From the NCBI GenBank assembly GCA_945956975.1, contig CAMFKC010000001.1:1-40046 (forward strand): a stretch of 40,046 bases of DNA, given 5' to 3'. Position 1 is the first letter of the stretch; each line of letters begins with the position of its first letter. Source of the stretch: an uncultured Methylocystaceae bacterium. Its GTDB lineage: Bacteria; Pseudomonadota; Alphaproteobacteria; Rhizobiales; Beijerinckiaceae. Of the stretch, positions 24,960 to 32,769 are shown one piece after another. The position numbers were made by a program, and so were the translations under genes. The notes under the pieces are model-generated. The model made no database searches, had not been told where the DNA came from, and saw nothing but the letters and a program-made list of their open reading frames with translations.

Positions 24960-25913
24960 ATGAGCTGGAAATCGGGCGCGGCCGCGGGCCTGCGCCAGGG
25001 CGGGCTATGGGTCGGCTTCGTGCTGTTCATGGCAATCGTGGCGATCAACGCGCCGGCCTTCCTGAGCCCGGGCAACCTTCTGGACGTGCTGCGCCAGGTC
25101 TCGATCACGGGCACGATAGCGCTCGGCGTGACCTTCGTCGTCATCGCGGGCCGGCTGGATCTTTCCGTCGGTTCGGGCCTGACGCTCCTGACGATCATCA
25201 TCGTCGACCAGCACAACCACGCGGGTCCGGCGGGCGCGATCGCGCTGACGCTGCTCGCCGGCCTTGCCATCGGCGCCTGGAACGGCCTTCTCGTCGGTTT
25301 CCTGCGGTTCAACGCGCTCATCGTCACGCTCGCCATGCTGTCGGTGCTGCAGGGCCTCGCGCTCTGGTATTCCGGCGGCTCGAACGTGAGCGTTTCAAGC
25401 CCGGGATGGTTCGCGGTCTTCGGCCGCGGGACCTGGCTCGGCATTCCGGTTCCCGTCCTGCTCATGCTGGCCGGGGCGGCGCTCGCCGCATTCCTCCTCC
25501 GGCGCACCGCGTTCGGCCGGGCGGTCTTCGCCGTCGGCGGCAACGAGACGGCGGCGCTCTTTTCCGGCATCTCGCCCGCGCGTACCGTGTTCCTCGCCTA
25601 TCTGCTGAGCGGCTTTTCCACAGCGCTCGGCGCAATCATCATGGGCAGCCGCGTCATGGGCGCGCAAAGCACCATCGGCCAGGGCTACGAGCTGAACGTG
25701 CTTGCCGGCATCATCCTCGGCGGCACCTCGCTGATGGGCGGAGCGGGCAGCATCTGGCGCACGCTCTGGGGCGTGCTGATGCTCGGCTTCATCCAAAACG
25801 GGCTCATCCTGATGGGCTTTCCGTTCTATGCGCAGTGGCTCGTCACCTGGGGTGTCATCATCGCGGCGGTCTGGATCGACCTTGCCGCCAAGCGGGGGAG
25901 GATGCTGGCATGA
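24960..25913 (+). CDS. CUT2 sugar ABC transporter permease (first of a pair)
   Basis: RbsC-family inner-membrane permease, 317 residues. ATG at 24960 follows GGGAGGAA. Marks: GVTFVVIAGRLDLSVGSGLTL, FAVGGNETAALFSGISPAR, IILGGTSLMGGAGSIWRTLWG and the end AAKRGRMLA. Two acidic or polar family positions differ from its partner, as expected for two distinct subunits. It follows the E3 gene by 22 bases, tying import to the dehydrogenase complex. Its paralogue is 5216-6241, and it overlaps the next permease by ATGA. No binding-protein gene lies within this run; the nearest is at 28495-29490 on the other strand. Confidence 0.94.
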   Translation: MSWKSGAAAGLRQGGLWVGFVLFMAIVAINAPAFLSPGNLLDVLRQVSITGTIALGVTFVVIAGRLDLSVGSGLTLLTIIIVDQHNHAGPAGAIALTLLAGLAIGAWNGLLVGFLRFNALIVTLAMLSVLQGLALWYSGGSNVSVSSPGWFAVFGRGTWLGIPVPVLLMLAGAALAAFLLRRTAFGRAVFAVGGNETAALFSGISPARTVFLAYLLSGFSTALGAIIMGSRVMGAQSTIGQGYELNVLAGIILGGTSLMGGAGSIWRTLWGVLMLGFIQNGLILMGFPFYAQWLVTWGVIIAAVWIDLAAKRGRMLA

Positions 25914-26869
25914 ACGGCACCACCGTCCGGCGGCTCGCCGCCGATCACTATGTCTGGATGCTGCTCGCGCTGGTCTGCGTCTTCTTCGCTCTCCTGTCGC
26001 CGCATTTCCTGACGGCGTTCAACATCGGCAACGTGCTGACGCAATCGGCATTCATCGGCCTCTTGGCCATCGGCATGACGCTGGTGATCCTGAACGGCGA
26101 GATCGATCTTTCGGTCGGCGCCACGCTCGCCCTTTCCGCCGCCCTGGCGATCGGGCTGCAGAACAGCGGCTGGCCGACGAGCGCGGCCATCGCGGCGGGC
26201 CTTCTCGCCGGCACGGCGCTCGGCTTTATCAACGGCGCGGTCGTCGTCGCCTCCGGCATGCATTCCTTCGTGGTCACGCTCGGCGCGCTGATCGGCATTC
26301 GCGGGCTCGTCTTCGTCTACACCAAGGGCAATGCGCTGCTGGTCGAGGATTTCACCTATGCGGACCTTCTGGAGGTCCATGTCGGCCCGGTCTCGCTGAC
26401 GGCGATCATCTTCCTCGGCATGCTCGCCTTCTTCCAGTGGCTGCTCTCGGCCAGCCGCCACGGACGCGAGGCCTATGCGGTGGGGGATAACCCCGAAGCC
26501 GCGCGGGACGCGGGCGTCAAGGTCGGCCGCCACAAGATCATCAACTTCACCATTTCGGGCTTCCTGGCGGCGCTCTGCGGCATTCTCCTGTCGATCCGCC
26601 TCGGCACGGCCGAGCCGCAGGCCGGCCGTATCTGGGAATTGTGGACCATTATCGCCGTCGTGCTGGGCGGCACGCGGCTGCAAGGCGGCGTCGGCAGCCT
26701 GTGGAAGACGCTCGGCGGCGTGCTCGTCCTCGCCGTGCTCCAGAATGGCCTGCGGCTTCTCAACACGCCCAACCATGTCGAGCTGATCGTCATGGGCGTG
26801 ATCCTGATGATCGCGCTCGGCATCGACCGATTGATGACCCTGCTGCGCGCAAGAGAGAGGACAGCATGA
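25910..26869 (+). CDS. CUT2 sugar ABC transporter permease (second of a pair)
   Basis: RbsC-family permease, 319 residues, coupled to the preceding permease by ATGA. Marks: GMTLVILNGEIDLSVGATLAL, RGLVFVYTKGNALL in the periplasmic region, YAVGDNPEAARDAGVKVGRH in the cytoplasmic loop and VVLGGTRLQGGVGSLWKTLGG. It resembles 4231-5205 more than its own operon partner, so the duplicated cassettes keep the same two permease types in the same order. With 24960-25913 it should form a heterodimeric channel. Confidence 0.94.
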   Translation: MNGTTVRRLAADHYVWMLLALVCVFFALLSPHFLTAFNIGNVLTQSAFIGLLAIGMTLVILNGEIDLSVGATLALSAALAIGLQNSGWPTSAAIAAGLLAGTALGFINGAVVVASGMHSFVVTLGALIGIRGLVFVYTKGNALLVEDFTYADLLEVHVGPVSLTAIIFLGMLAFFQWLLSASRHGREAYAVGDNPEAARDAGVKVGRHKIINFTISGFLAALCGILLSIRLGTAEPQAGRIWELWTIIAVVLGGTRLQGGVGSLWKTLGGVLVLAVLQNGLRLLNTPNHVELIVMGVILMIALGIDRLMTLLRARERTA

Positions 26870-28356
26870 CCGACCTATTGATGATCCGCGGCGTTTCCAA
26901 GCGCTTTCCCGGCGTGCAGGCGCTGACCGGTGTCGATTTCGATCTCCGGCCGGGTGAGGTCCATGCCCTGATGGGCGAGAACGGCGCCGGCAAGTCGACG
27001 CTGATGAAGATCCTCGCCGGCCTGCAGCCGGCCGACGACGGCGAGATCCTGCACCGGGGCGAGGCGATAGCGCTTCGCAGCCCGCTCGAGGCGCGCGAGC
27101 GGGGCATTCTCCTCATCCACCAGGAGCTTTCTTTGTCGCCAGAACTCTCGGCGGCGGAGAACATCTATCTCGGCGCCTGGCCGACGAACGGCATCGGGCT
27201 CCTGCGCAAGTCGGAGCTGAACAGGCGGGCGGGGGAGGCGCTGAAGGCGCTCGGCTGTGATGTCGGCCCGCGGACCCGTGTCGGGAGCCTTTCCATCGCG
27301 CGCAAGCAGATGGTTGAGATCGCGCGCATCCACGCCTTCAAGGCCAATGTGGTCATTCTCGACGAACCGACCGCCTCGCTGACCGACGCCGAGCGCGACC
27401 AGCTCTTCGCGACGATCCGGGACCTCAAGGCGCGCGGCGTCGGCATCATCTACATCTCCCACAAGATGGACGAGATTTTCACCATCACGGATCGCATCAC
27501 CGTGCTGCGCGACGGTATCGTGCAGGGCACGCTCACCACTAGCGAAACCGATGCGGACCGCGTCACGCAGATGATGATCGGCCGCAAGCTGGACGCTTTC
27601 TTCAGCCGGGCCGAGGAGCGGTTTGGTGAGGAGGTGCTGCGCGTCGAGGGCCTCGGACGCCGGGGCGACTACCACGACGTCTCCTTCTCCGTCCGGCAGG
27701 GCGAAGTGCTGGGGCTCTACGGGCTAATCGGCGCGGGGCGCTCCGAGGTGGTCGAGAGTCTCTTCGGCATCCGCGGGCCCGACCGCGGCAAGCTCTGGTG
27801 GCAGGGGCGGGAGACGGCCTTTCCCTCGCCCCGGCAGGCGATCGACATGGGCCTCTGCCTTACGCCGGAAAACCGCAAGGAGCAGGGCCTGGTGCTCGGT
27901 CTCGGTGGGCGGGACAACATCGTGCTTCCGAGCCTGAAGGCCTTTTCGCGCTTGGGCATCATGCGCCGTTCGCGCGAGCAGGCGGTGTATCTGACCTATC
28001 GCGACCTGCTGCAGATCAAGACGACCGGGCCGGCCACGGCCCTGCGAACGCTTTCCGGCGGCAACCAGCAGAAGTTCGTGCTTGCCAAATGGCTCTGCCG
28101 CAAGCCGAAGCTCCTGATCCTGGACGAGCCGACGCGCGGCATCGACGTCGGCTCCAAGGCGGCGATCCATGCCCTGATCGCGAAGCTTGCGGAGGAGGGG
28201 CTGGCCGTCATCGTCATCTCCTCCGAAATGCCCGAAGTGCTCGGCGTCAGCCACCGCATTCTCACCATGGCCGACGGCCGCCTGACTGGCGAGTTCTCCG
28301 GCGCGGCGATGACTGAGGAAAACCTGATCCGGGCCGTCGCGCATCACGCGGCCTGA
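26866..28356 (+). CDS. CUT2 sugar ABC transporter ATP-binding protein, two nucleotide-binding domains
   Basis: RbsA/MglA-type fused ATPase, 496 residues. The ATG at 26866 overlaps the permease stop (ATGA). Domain 1: Walker A GENGAGKST (37-45), signature LSIARKQMVEIAR, Walker B VVILDEPTASLTD, switch His in ISHKMDE. Domain 2: degenerate P-loop GLIGAGRSE, signature LSGGNQQKFVLAKWL, Walker B LLILDEPTRGID. It is the last gene of the run that begins with regulator 2 and is followed by a strong terminator. The paralogue is 2693-4234. Confidence 0.95.
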   Translation: MTDLLMIRGVSKRFPGVQALTGVDFDLRPGEVHALMGENGAGKSTLMKILAGLQPADDGEILHRGEAIALRSPLEARERGILLIHQELSLSPELSAAENIYLGAWPTNGIGLLRKSELNRRAGEALKALGCDVGPRTRVGSLSIARKQMVEIARIHAFKANVVILDEPTASLTDAERDQLFATIRDLKARGVGIIYISHKMDEIFTITDRITVLRDGIVQGTLTTSETDADRVTQMMIGRKLDAFFSRAEERFGEEVLRVEGLGRRGDYHDVSFSVRQGEVLGLYGLIGAGRSEVVESLFGIRGPDRGKLWWQGRETAFPSPRQAIDMGLCLTPENRKEQGLVLGLGGRDNIVLPSLKAFSRLGIMRRSREQAVYLTYRDLLQIKTTGPATALRTLSGGNQQKFVLAKWLCRKPKLLILDEPTRGIDVGSKAAIHALIAKLAEEGLAVIVISSEMPEVLGVSHRILTMADGRLTGEFSGAAMTEENLIRAVAHHAA

Positions 28357-28385
28357 ACGGGTTCCTTCTCTTCAATCGCAGCCAG

Positions 28386-28423
28386 AGACCCTCCGCAGCA
28401 CCGCTGCGGAGGGTCTTTGCTTC
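28386..28423 (+). terminator. Strong terminator ending the 14210-28356 run
   Basis: Perfect 13-bp stem, AGACCCTCCGCAG and its complement (28386-28398 and 28404-28416), 5-base loop, then TTTGCTT. It lies 29 bases after the ATPase stop codon. Confidence 0.85.
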
Positions 28424-28442
28424 CGGGCCTGTAAGGCAAACG

Positions 28443-28468
28443 AAAACCCCGCGGCGTGAACCGCGGGG
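28443..28468 (-). terminator. Terminator of minus-strand binding-protein gene
   Basis: Read on the minus strand, CCCCGCGG-TTCACG-CCGCGGGG followed by TTTT. It lies 26 bases beyond the stop codon of the convergent binding-protein gene, back to back with the plus-strand terminator. Confidence 0.85.
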
Positions 28469-28494
28469 CATAGAAACTGTGAAGATAGTTCTTC

Positions 28495-29490
28495 TTACCA
28501 GCTCGGGCGTTCGAAGTTGTCGATGGTGTCGGCCGTGATCTTGTCGATGGCGATCTCCTGCACCGGCGGCACCGCGATGCCGTTGGCGACCTTCACAGCC
28601 GTCTGGATGGCGAGCACCGCGTCGTCGATGGGCGACTGCTTGCCCGATCCCGTCTGCCAGCCCGCCTTGATGGCGTCCCAGCCTTCGCCGAACTGGTTGC
28701 AGGTGACGAGCTTGACCTCGCCGGGCTTCTTGCCGGCGGCCTGGAGGGCCGAGATGACGCCGAGGCCCATGCCGTCGTCGAAGGCATAGACGCCGTTGAT
28801 CTTCTCGCCATACTGCGTGAGGAAGGTTTCCATCACGGTCTGGGCCTTCTCGCGGTTCCAGTCGGCCGGCTGGCTCGCCAGGATCTTGATGTCGGGATAC
28901 TTGTCCTCCATCGCGTCGAGGAAGCAGTTGCCGCGCAGGATCGAGACGGAATAGCCCGGCGTGCCCTCGATGACCACGACATTGCCCTTGCCGCCGAGCG
29001 AGTCGCCGAGCATCTCGGCGGCCTGCGAGGCGAGCTTGCAATCGTCCGGCCCGGTATGGGCGGTCACGTATTGACGGCCGGCCTCGCCAATCGGGCTGTT
29101 CGATGTGACGACCGGAATGTTGGCGCGCGAGGCCTGGCGCACGGCGGGGATGAGGGCGTTCTGCGATGTCGGCCACAGCACGATAACGTCCATCTTCTGG
29201 GCGATCATGTCCTGCAACTGGTTGAACTGCGTGGCCGGATCGCCCTGCGGGTCCATGACGGTCGCGTCGATGCCGATCTCCTTGGCATAGGAGACGGCGG
29301 CTTCGGCATATTTCGCCTGGTAGGAGTTCGAGCCGGGGTAAAGCACGGTGATGCCGATGCGGGTATCGGCAAGCGGCTTCTTCAGCTCGCCGCCCAGCCA
29401 GTCGGGCGCCGCCTGGGCCGCGGCCGCTCCGTTGCCGGCGATGGAAGCTGTCAGGGTGAGCGCGGCAGCGAGCGCTGTACGTTTGATCAT
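28495..29490 (-). CDS. CUT2 sugar ABC transporter periplasmic binding protein
   Basis: Type I periplasmic binding protein, 331 residues. ATG at 29490 is preceded by GGAGGAACC; an open frame further upstream to 29712 would read through the operator and is rejected. Signal peptide of about 27 residues (MIKRTALAAALTLTASIAG then an Ala-rich end). ITVLYPGSNSYQAKYAEAA, WPTSQNALIPAVRQASRANI, QPADWNREKAQTVMETF and YAFDDGMGLGVISAL mark the fold and pair it with 7109-8059. It stands alone on its transcript, convergent with the two-permease transporter, and is the natural partner of that transporter, which otherwise lacks a binding protein. A palindromic operator lies 93 bases upstream of its start. Confidence 0.94.
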   Translation of the reverse strand: MIKRTALAAALTLTASIAGNGAAAAQAAPDWLGGELKKPLADTRIGITVLYPGSNSYQAKYAEAAVSYAKEIGIDATVMDPQGDPATQFNQLQDMIAQKMDVIVLWPTSQNALIPAVRQASRANIPVVTSNSPIGEAGRQYVTAHTGPDDCKLASQAAEMLGDSLGGKGNVVVIEGTPGYSVSILRGNCFLDAMEDKYPDIKILASQPADWNREKAQTVMETFLTQYGEKINGVYAFDDGMGLGVISALQAAGKKPGEVKLVTCNQFGEGWDAIKAGWQTGSGKQSPIDDAVLAIQTAVKVANGIAVPPVQEIAIDKITADTIDNFERPSW

Positions 29491-29582
29491 TGGTTCCTCC
29501 GAGGATTGCGCGCGGGGTCCTCCTCTGGACCGCCGCGGTGCCGAAATCATCGGGTGGGGCGGGATCCCCGCCAATGCGGAAT

Positions 29583-29599
29583 ATATCCACTTTGGATAT
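29583..29599. promoter_or_regulatory. Operator ATATCCACTTTGGATAT between binding protein and Gfo/Idh gene
   Basis: The most symmetrical copy in the window: arms ATATCCA and TGGATAT match perfectly around CTT. It lies between the divergent starts at 29490 and 29727, so it can control both. Confidence 0.7.
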
Positions 29600-29640
29600 G
29601 CGGGCGCGACCGGGCGACCAGCGGCGGTGGCCGTCCGGCC

Positions 29641-29657
29641 ATATCCATTTTGAACAT
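29641..29657. promoter_or_regulatory. Secondary, degenerate operator copy
   Basis: ATATCCATTTTGAACAT: left arm perfect, right arm with two mismatches. Its centre is 58 bases from the main site at 29583, closer to the Gfo/Idh start at 29727. Confidence 0.4.
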
Positions 29658-29726
29658 ATTGAACGTTGTTCGGCCCTGGGGCCTGCTCTCTACTCTCCCT
29701 CGCATCTGGCAAGGGGAGGTTTGTGG

Positions 29727-30743
29727 ATGGCTGGTTTTGCAGTTCTCGGCACCGGGCGCATCGGCGCCATGCATGCCGAGATCATCGCCCGCTCGAGGCA
29801 TTCGAGGGTGGTCTGGACCTATGATGCCGTGCCGGAGCTCGCCGAGCGCGCCGCGGCCCTTTGCGGCGCACGGTGGACGGCCGACGTCGACGAGGCATTG
29901 GCCGACGACGCGGTGGAGGCCGTGCTGATCGCCTCGCCGACGAACACCCATGCGGACCTCATCGTCCGCGCTGCCCGCGCCGGCAAGGCCGTGTTCTGCG
30001 AGAAACCGATCGATGCCGAGCTTGCCAAGGTCGAGGAATGCGCGCGCCAGCTCCAGCCCTATTCTGTTCCGATCCAGATCGGCTTCAACCGCCGCTTCGA
30101 TCCGAGCCACGCCGCCGTCGAAGCGGCGGTGCGCGCGGGCGAGATCGGCGAACTGGAAATGCTCGTCATTTCCAGCCGCGATCCGGAGCCGCCGCCGCGC
30201 CCGATCCTCGAAGCCTGCGGCGGCCTGTTCCGGGACACGACCATCCACGACCTGGACATGGCGCGGTTCATCCTCGGCGAGGAGCCTGTAGAGGTCTATG
30301 CGACGGCATCGAACCTCGTCGATCCGATGATCGGGGAAGTCGGGGACGTCGATACCGCGATGGTCGTGCTCAGGACCGCCAGCGGCAAGCTTTGCCACAT
30401 CAACAATTCGCGCCGCACGACCTACGGCTACGACCAGCGGGTCGAGGCCTTCGGATCGAAGGGCATGGTCCGCTCGGACAATCCGCGCCCGACGGCGCTC
30501 GTGCGCTACGGGTCCGGCGGCACCGCCGTCCGCGATCCTCTGCTGCATTTCTTCATCGAACGCTACCGGGACGCCTATGCGCGGGAGATAAACGCCTTCG
30601 TCGATTTCGTCGAAAAGGGCGGTCCCTCGCCGGTCTCCTTCGAGGATGGGCGACGCGCGCTGATCCTTGCCGAAACGGCAATTCAATCCGCCCGCTCCGG
30701 CGTGGCGGTGAAAGTGGATTACGGCGTCAAGGCGACATCGTAA
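29727..30743 (+). CDS. Inositol 2-dehydrogenase-like Gfo/Idh/MocA oxidoreductase
   Basis: Cytoplasmic NAD-dependent dehydrogenase, 338 residues, closely paralogous to 13003-14004. ATG at 29727 follows GGGGAGG. Dinucleotide motif VLGTGRIGAMHA (6-17), EKP with K93, DTTIHDLDMARF with the Asp/His pair of IolG-like enzymes, then HINNSRRTTYGYDQRVEAFG. The start lies 127 bases after the main operator. Downstream, a 70-base gap leads to the xylose-type binding protein, so it may be the first gene of that transporter operon. IolG-type oxidation of a cyclitol is the best guess, but several sugars are used within this family. Confidence 0.92.
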   Translation: MAGFAVLGTGRIGAMHAEIIARSRHSRVVWTYDAVPELAERAAALCGARWTADVDEALADDAVEAVLIASPTNTHADLIVRAARAGKAVFCEKPIDAELAKVEECARQLQPYSVPIQIGFNRRFDPSHAAVEAAVRAGEIGELEMLVISSRDPEPPPRPILEACGGLFRDTTIHDLDMARFILGEEPVEVYATASNLVDPMIGEVGDVDTAMVVLRTASGKLCHINNSRRTTYGYDQRVEAFGSKGMVRSDNPRPTALVRYGSGGTAVRDPLLHFFIERYRDAYAREINAFVDFVEKGGPSPVSFEDGRRALILAETAIQSARSGVAVKVDYGVKATS

Positions 30744-30813
30744 CGAAGGCGCCTCGCTGCCGGGAGGGAGTTTTCCGGGGGCGGCGCGATATTTTTTCAA
30801 ACGGGAGGAACAC

Positions 30814-31893
30814 ATGAAATCTACAGTCAGGAATCTCCTTCTTGCCAGCGCAATAGCAACGGTGTCCGCGCTACCAGCAGGGGCCACGAGCGAGGCGCCG
30901 AAGGTCTTCTTCATGCTGCCCAACACCACGACCATCCGCTTCGAGCAACGCGACGCGCCGTTCTTCGTCGAGGCGATGAAGGAGAAGATGCCGAACGCGA
31001 CAGTGACCATCGCGAACGGCCAGGGCGATCCGGCGCGCCAGCAGAAAGAAGTCGAGGATGCCATCGTTCAGGGTGCCGACCTGATCGTACTGATCTCCAC
31101 AGACGCCAACCTTGCCGCCGGTAGCCTGAAGGCCGCATCCGATGCCAAGGTGCCCGTCGTGCTCTACGAGCATGACGCCAAGGGCGGCCCGGCGGCGGCA
31201 TCCGTCGTTTTCGATGCGCTTGCCGTCGGCCAGGCGCAGGGCAAGCGCGCGGCGGAGCTGATCGCGGGCCTGAACAAGGATGTTGTGAACATCGCCCGCG
31301 TGAAGGGTGCGCAGGGCGAATGGGGAACCGGCGAATACGAGAAAGGCCAGAACGAGTATCTCCAGCCGCTCATCGATGCCGGCAAGGTGAAGATCGTCTG
31401 CGAGCAGTACACGCCGAACTGGGACCAGACGATCGCCCAGTCCTTCTCCGAGGACTGCCTGACACGCACGGGCGGCGACGTGGACATGTTCCTCGGCATG
31501 AACGACGGCACCACGGGCGGTGCGGTCGCCGCACTCATTTCCCAGGGATTCAAGCCGGGCGAAAAGCTCGTCGCCGGCGGCCAGGATGCCGACGTGCAGG
31601 CGCTCCAGTTCATCGTGCAGGGCTGGCAGGACGACACGGTCTTCAAGGATCTGCGCATCCAGGCGCGCGCCGCGGCGGATATCTCAGTCGCGCTCCTCAA
31701 GGGCGAACCGCTTCCGAAGGACCTGATGAACACGACTTTTGACAACGGCGGCAATGTCATTCCCGGCGCCTCGCTGCCGGTGGAGATCATCACGCCGTCA
31801 GATGTCGCCAAGGTCGTCGATGCGGGTGTCTGGAGCTGGAAGCAGGTCTGCGAAGGGTCAGGCGGTCAGGGTGTCTGCGAAGGCAAGGAGTAA
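30814..31893 (+). CDS. Xylose-type (XylF-like) ABC transporter periplasmic binding protein
   Basis: Type I binding protein, 359 residues. ATG at 30814 follows GGGAGGA. Signal peptide of about 24 residues ending LPAGA. RFEQRDAPFF near the mature start, LQPLIDAGKVKIVCEQYTPNW, MNDGTTGGAVAALISQGF and VAGGQDADVQALQFIVQG resemble the XylF branch, where the last two segments line the sugar site. Two Cys near the C-terminus (KQVCEG, GVCEG) could form a disulfide. It is followed by a GC-rich hairpin and then by a single-domain ATPase and a long permease. Ligand is uncertain; being XylF-like does not prove xylose. Confidence 0.92.
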   Translation: MKSTVRNLLLASAIATVSALPAGATSEAPKVFFMLPNTTTIRFEQRDAPFFVEAMKEKMPNATVTIANGQGDPARQQKEVEDAIVQGADLIVLISTDANLAAGSLKAASDAKVPVVLYEHDAKGGPAAASVVFDALAVGQAQGKRAAELIAGLNKDVVNIARVKGAQGEWGTGEYEKGQNEYLQPLIDAGKVKIVCEQYTPNWDQTIAQSFSEDCLTRTGGDVDMFLGMNDGTTGGAVAALISQGFKPGEKLVAGGQDADVQALQFIVQGWQDDTVFKDLRIQARAAADISVALLKGEPLPKDLMNTTFDNGGNVIPGASLPVEIITPSDVAKVVDAGVWSWKQVCEGSGGQGVCEGKE

Positions 31894-31899
31894 CGGAGG

Positions 31900-31925
31900 C
31901 CGGCCGGGAGCACGCTTCCGGCCGG
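31900..31925 (+). terminator. Intergenic hairpin after XylF-like gene
   Basis: An 11-bp stem CCGGCCGGGAG / CTTCCGGCCGG with one G-T pair and a CACG loop, immediately after the binding-protein stop and before the ATPase. No T run, so partial attenuation or mRNA protection is more likely than full termination. Confidence 0.5.
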
Positions 31926-31951
31926 TCCATCGTCTCGTGGAGGAGGACTGC

Positions 31952-32746
31952 ATGCAAACGAAAGACACGATCCCATTGGCTCGCCCTGACAGCATCCTGA
32001 GCCTGCGTGGCATCTCGAAATCCTATGGAGGCGTGAAAGCCCTCGAAAGCGTTTCGCTCGACATCTCGGCGGGGGAGGTTGTTGCCCTCGTCGGCGACAA
32101 CGGTGCTGGCAAATCCACGCTCGTCAAGATCATGGCTGGTGCCATCCGCCCGGACGAAGGCGACTATTCCTTCGAGGGCGAGAAGGTTGCCATCCGCTCA
32201 CCATCCGACGCGACGGCACTCGGCATCCAGACAGTCTACCAGGATCTGGCGCTCTGCAACAATCTCGATGCGGTGCAGAACCTTTTCCTCGGCCGGGAGC
32301 CCGTTGGTCCCTCCATTTTCGGCCAGCGAATCCGGCGCGCGGAATGCGAGGTCCGGGCGCGCGAAGTGCTTCGTCGGCTTCGGCTCGATCATATCTCGAT
32401 CACGCGTCCCGTCGGCGCAATGTCCGGTGGCCAGCGCCAGAACATCGCGATCGCCCGCTCCATTCTCTGGAATCCGAAGGTGGTGCTTTTGGACGAGCCG
32501 ACCGCAGCGCTCAGCCATTCGGCAGCGGCGAAGGTCGGCGAGCTGATCCGCAGCCTTGCCGACCACGGCTTGGGAGTGCTCGTTATTTCCCACGACATCC
32601 ACAACTTCGTCGTGACGGTCACGGATCGCATCGAGGTGCTGCGCCTAGGCAAGAACGCCGGCTCCTATCGCGTCGGCGAGGTGAGCGGCGAGCAGATCGT
32701 CAACGCCATGGTGGGCGGCAACGAAGCGATCAATGCAGCCCGATAA
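31952..32746 (+). CDS. Sugar ABC transporter ATP-binding protein, single domain
   Basis: A 264-residue ATPase with one nucleotide-binding domain, so it should work as a homodimer, unlike the fused 500-residue ATPases elsewhere in the window. The FrcA-type fructose transporter ATPase is a known example of this short form. Walker A GDNGAGKST (48-56), Q-loop YQDLALCNNL, signature MSGGQRQNIAIARS, Walker B VVLLDEPTAALS, switch His in VISHDIHN. ATG at 31952 follows GAGGAGGA. It sits between the XylF-like binding protein and the XylH-like permease. Confidence 0.94.
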   Translation: MQTKDTIPLARPDSILSLRGISKSYGGVKALESVSLDISAGEVVALVGDNGAGKSTLVKIMAGAIRPDEGDYSFEGEKVAIRSPSDATALGIQTVYQDLALCNNLDAVQNLFLGREPVGPSIFGQRIRRAECEVRAREVLRRLRLDHISITRPVGAMSGGQRQNIAIARSILWNPKVVLLDEPTAALSHSAAAKVGELIRSLADHGLGVLVISHDIHNFVVTVTDRIEVLRLGKNAGSYRVGEVSGEQIVNAMVGGNEAINAAR

Positions 32747-32769
32747 AAAGTGAGACAGGGGATAGGACA

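Noticed and set aside
23474..25570. 698-residue minus-strand open frame
   Set aside because: Antisense to the intact E3 and permease genes; its translation shows no domain and is rich in Arg, Pro and Ala.
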